NCBI GenBank assembly: GCA_028696285.1
Contig: JAQVHJ010000107.1
Location: 1-7,489 of the forward strand
Direction of reading: 5' to 3'
Length of the DNA: 7,489 nt
DNA from: a bacterium
GTDB taxonomy: Bacteria > AUK180 > JAQVHJ01
Shown piece after piece: positions 4,901-7,489 of the stretch. The notes below the pieces were generated by a model that saw nothing but the letters and a program-made list of their open reading frames with translations, ran no database searches and had not been told where the DNA came from. Position numbers and translations under genes: made by a program. How positions within the stretch are numbered: position 1 is the stretch's first letter; each line of letters begins with the position of its first letter.

Positions 4901-7489
4901 CTATTTAATAACAGCAATTTTTTTTATATACTCTTCCCCGTCAACTTCAATCACGGCAAGATACACTCCGGAAGCAACCGTTTCCTTCGAACGGCAGCAG
5001 ACATTCCACGCATACGCTCTTCCCGATGTCGTCGCGGTTCCGGAAACATTTTCAAATAGCTTTTCATCTTCTGACATTTTTGCTATCACTTCCCCGGAGA
5101 TTGAATATATTGTGATCTCAACTTCATCTGCAAGTGGATTAATTTTATCAAAAACAACACTCACTTCGCCAAGCGAAGTATAAATAGAAGGATTTGTGTA
5201 TTTGAATGGATTGGGGAAAATTCTTATTTCTGTATTGTCCGCAACTGCCTTCTTTACATCAATTCCTTTCAGGAATATCCCGTAAACCCCTAATTTATCA
5301 ATAGATGCTTTAACAATACCTCCGTCGAGATTTTCTTTATCAATAGTAACATAAGAAGGGATTTCTTTCCAAATATCACCGTCTAAACGGCAGATAACCA
5401 ATTCTTCTTTTGACCTTCCTTTAAGTTCCTGTAATGCAAACCTGATCCCTATCACAGCATTATCATTCAAATTAACATCTTTCCCATCTGCGAGGAATTC
5501 ACGATACTCTCCTAATGGAGCGATCCCTTCCTGGAACCGGATAAACGGGCATGTATGGAGTGATTTAATAGTGACTTGATTATAGTCAGATGCATCTTCC
5601 CCGGAAATAGAAAGTGTTGTAAATGACCTGTCTTGAATGGTCAGCATGGAATTTTTTGCAATATTCCTTGTAAAACCTCCGATAGTCGGGTCCTCAATTA
5701 CTCTTAGGTAATATGTTCCGTTATTTTCTTCAATATATGTAAAAAGGTCGCCACCGGCAGAAGACCATTTCATAAATCCTTCATTGATTGCGGGATTGTG
5801 ATAGGAAGACATTGTTGATAATGAGGAATATGCATCAAAATTACAATTGCCAACGACCGTAACAGGCGTAGTGTAAAAGGTATAGTTATTAAAAAGGTTT
5901 GCAGAATCCCTGTTATACGAAATCTGTGTCCCGTCAATTGAATATGACGGAGAATATTCAGGGTTAGTTGAATTTGAAACCTTGACCAGTCTTGGATCTG
6001 TCCAATCACCTCCGATACCATCACCGTCAGGGTCCCCGATCGGATGTGTTGCACCGGAAATAATGCTCTGAATACCTGTCGCCTTATAAATATCCGTATC
6101 AGCAACCCTGTTTGTTCTTTTTGCAGGACGTCTAACAAAAACAATCTCTGTATTGTTATTATTCCAATGCGGCTGGTAACATTTATCAATATTCGCCTGG
6201 TCAATATAGGGATCGGAAAGATTGGTTATCCTTTTTGTTCCGGAATTACTCCCCGCTTCTGCATTAGGTTCAAATACCCAGATATCACCTGAGATAGAAA
6301 CAGCAACTCTTTCCACGTTTCCATATTGGTTTGTCGTATTAGACCAATCAGGATCAACCCACTTATAATATAATGTTCCACCTGTCCCCTCCGGCATTAA
6401 TAACCTTGGATTGCCTGCCTCTGAACCATTGGAAGCAAGGGTATATAATTTCAAGGGATCACCTGCTGCAAAGATTATCTTTGAATCGTCCGGGGACCAG
6501 GAAATCTGGGAAACATGGGATATCCCTTCTGTCCCTGAAGAAATTTTCACCGGAAGTGTTCCGTTAGAGTTGATGACATAGATATCAGATTGACCGGTTG
6601 CATTATACTGAATAAATGCAATCTTTCTCGGAGTCCCTGTCCAGGACCATTCGGGATTAAATAACCCGGCACCGCCGTTCACTTCAACTATCGGGGGCGG
6701 AACATACTTGTCGATTACCTGAATAGTGAATGAATCTGTCCAGGTTCCTTCATTTGCAGTTATATTAAGATTAAAGGTTATTATCTCACCTGCCGGACAA
6801 TTCTGTGAGATATCAAACTGGTAAGATGAAGTAGAAGTTCCCGTTCCGTTTGAACCGTTAATGTCAGGGTAATTGGCGGAATTATCTGTAATGGTAACAT
6901 AAGTATTTGTTGTGCTAATCGTTGCGCTGACACTTGTTGCTGAATCTATATTTGTATTTTTAAGAGATACATTCATTGCAATTGATTCACCTGCATCAGG
7001 TTCCCCGTCATTATTACCGCCGACTGAATCATCTATTGAATGTGAATTATAAACAAGCGTAACCTCTTTCGGTGCAGGATCAACCACTGTAACGGTAAAT
7101 GTAATCTCCTTTGATCCCTGGTTCGTTGTCACATCAAGGGTAAAATTAATCACATGCCCCGCAGGACATGCTTTTGCGACAGAGAAGTTATAAGCAGAAG
7201 TTGATGTGGTACTTTTTAATTTTGCAACGTCGGGATATGCGGACGTATTTGAATTTATCGTAACATAAGTATCTGTCGTTGATAAAACACCTGTAATTCC
7301 CGTAACGGTAGTTGTTTCATTATTTTTAAGGGTAATTGTCATATCAACTGTTTCAAGAGCATCAACCTTGCCATCATTATTCCCGCCGACTGAATCGTCT
7401 ATTGCGTGAGAAACATAACTCATGTTGACTTCTGTGGGTCCCGGTTCCATTGACGCTCCGCTAATGAATTCATCCCAATATGTGGAACA
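4901..7489 (-). CDS. Large secreted beta-propeller protein with FlgD/T9SS-like tail (5' end outside window)
   Basis: The frame is open to the right edge (862 codons visible); the Met codon at 7450 has 13 coding codons before it and is not the start. Numbering from that Met: two tandem CARDB/adhesion-like beta domains (about 12-124 and 134-246), each opening with IDDSVGGNNDG, an Asp/Asn-rich probable Ca2+ loop, and carrying a CPAG motif. A TolB/PD40-type propeller spans about 264-580 (blades at NPEWSW, ISWSPDDSKIIF, PHWNNNNTEIVF, PSYSIDGTQISY), with a DPDGDG calcium-type loop at 473-478. A beta domain follows (about 625-728, ending LGVYGIFLKG), then a C-terminal FlgD-Ig/T9SS-type-A-like tail (745-849: FPNPF, VEITIYSISGEVI, ASGVYLAVIEV, KKIAVIK). 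Inference: exported and surface-attached or released, possibly binding a polymer or cell-wall ligand. No catalytic motif is visible; an enzyme domain could lie upstream. Oddity: NVCCR where relatives usually have a DG-N-x-G turn. Confidence 0.9.
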   Translation of the reverse strand, partial: CSTYWDEFISGASMEPGPTEVNMSYVSHAIDDSVGGNNDGKVDALETVDMTITLKNNETTTVTGITGVLSTTDTYVTINSNTSAYPDVAKLKSTTSTSAYNFSVAKACPAGHVINFTLDVTTNQGSKEITFTVTVVDPAPKEVTLVYNSHSIDDSVGGNNDGEPDAGESIAMNVSLKNTNIDSATSVSATISTTNTYVTITDNSANYPDINGSNGTGTSTSSYQFDISQNCPAGEIITFNLNITANEGTWTDSFTIQVIDKYVPPPIVEVNGGAGLFNPEWSWTGTPRKIAFIQYNATGQSDIYVINSNGTLPVKISSGTEGISHVSQISWSPDDSKIIFAAGDPLKLYTLASNGSEAGNPRLLMPEGTGGTLYYKWVDPDWSNTTNQYGNVERVAVSISGDIWVFEPNAEAGSNSGTKRITNLSDPYIDQANIDKCYQPHWNNNNTEIVFVRRPAKRTNRVADTDIYKATGIQSIISGATHPIGDPDGDGIGGDWTDPRLVKVSNSTNPEYSPSYSIDGTQISYNRDSANLFNNYTFYTTPVTVVGNCNFDAYSSLSTMSSYHNPAINEGFMKWSSAGGDLFTYIEENNGTYYLRVIEDPTIGGFTRNIAKNSMLTIQDRSFTTLSISGEDASDYNQVTIKSLHTCPFIRFQEGIAPLGEYREFLADGKDVNLNDNAVIGIRFALQELKGRSKEELVICRLDGDIWKEIPSYVTIDKENLDGGIVKASIDKLGVYGIFLKGIDVKKAVADNTEIRIFPNPFKYTNPSIYTSLGEVSVVFDKINPLADEVEITIYSISGEVIAKMSEDEKLFENVSGTATTSGRAYAWNVCCRSKETVASGVYLAVIEVDGEEYIKKIAVIK
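6707..7417 (-). repeat. Two tandem coding repeats of about 122 codons
   Basis: Within the large secreted protein, residues 12-133 and 134-248 (from the Met at 7450) align: SHAIDDSVGGNNDGKVD with SHSIDDSVGGNNDGEPD, then LKN, TYVTI, YPD, CPAG and a closing VTVVD/IQVID strand, at a period of 122 residues. The DNA encoding the SVGG turn is nearly identical (GCCGACTGAATC at 7380-7391 and 7019-7030), which suggests a fairly recent duplication or gene conversion. The 13 residues ahead of copy 1 do not resemble the end of another copy, so the array seems to start here. Confidence 0.8.

Noticed and set aside
4840..4905. Separate promoter for the small exported protein
   Set aside because: The 45-base gap is A/T-rich with TATA-like strings, but no -35/-10 pair at proper spacing stands out. 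Co-transcription explains it more simply.
5770..6204. Minus-strand 144-aa frame inside the large secreted protein gene
   Set aside because: Out-of-frame shadow rich in Ile, Arg and Thr; the overlapping propeller frame shows clear PD40 blade motifs.
7448..7450. ATG at 7450 as the start of the large secreted protein
   Set aside because: Thirteen more in-frame codons without a stop reach the window edge, no Shine-Dalgarno precedes this ATG, and no signal peptide follows it. It is an internal Met.

Overview
The window looks like chromosomal DNA from a diderm, probably uncultivated bacterium of moderate-to-low GC. The diderm inference rests on a lipoprotein-type alpha-2-macroglobulin and a large secreted protein ending in a FlgD-like/T9SS-like tail. 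That combination is familiar from candidate-phylum genomes (Omnitrophota/Firestonebacteria-like lineages), but the sequence does not fix the lineage. All three real genes are on the minus strand, and all three products carry or imply export signals. Nothing convincing is coded on the plus strand.

Layout, in transcription order (right to left). (1) 7489-4901: the 3' part of a very large secreted protein, with two tandem adhesion-like beta domains, a TolB/PD40-type beta-propeller, a further beta domain and a C-terminal FlgD/T9SS-like tail. It is open at the right edge, so its true start lies outside the window. (2) 4855-4403: a 150-residue hypothetical protein with an N-terminal export signal, 45 nt behind the first gene and probably co-transcribed with it. 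(3) 4402-3695: about 700 bp of non-coding DNA packed with degenerate dispersed repeats: a 23-bp direct repeat, three or four copies of a GTCATTGCG...GAAGCAAT-type element, a perfect 20-bp palindrome and a small GGGACGGCCCC element. It ends in a good sigma70-type promoter. (4) 3694-1: a bacterial alpha-2-macroglobulin lipoprotein, 1231 residues visible with an intact PYGCVEQ thioester site, running off the left edge inside the thioester domain.

The genes fit a cell-envelope theme. The first is a surface-exposed or secreted beta-propeller/adhesin-like protein, the second a small exported companion, and the third a periplasmic protease trap. The repeat block and separate promoter suggest that the alpha-2-macroglobulin is its own transcription unit. 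No complete mobile element, CRISPR array, RNA gene or clearly novel multi-gene system is visible. The most unusual points are the tyrosine-rich insert in the macroglobulin, a lipobox-like motif with Ser in place of Cys in the small protein, a Cys-Cys pair in the FlgD-like tail, and the layered repeat cluster.
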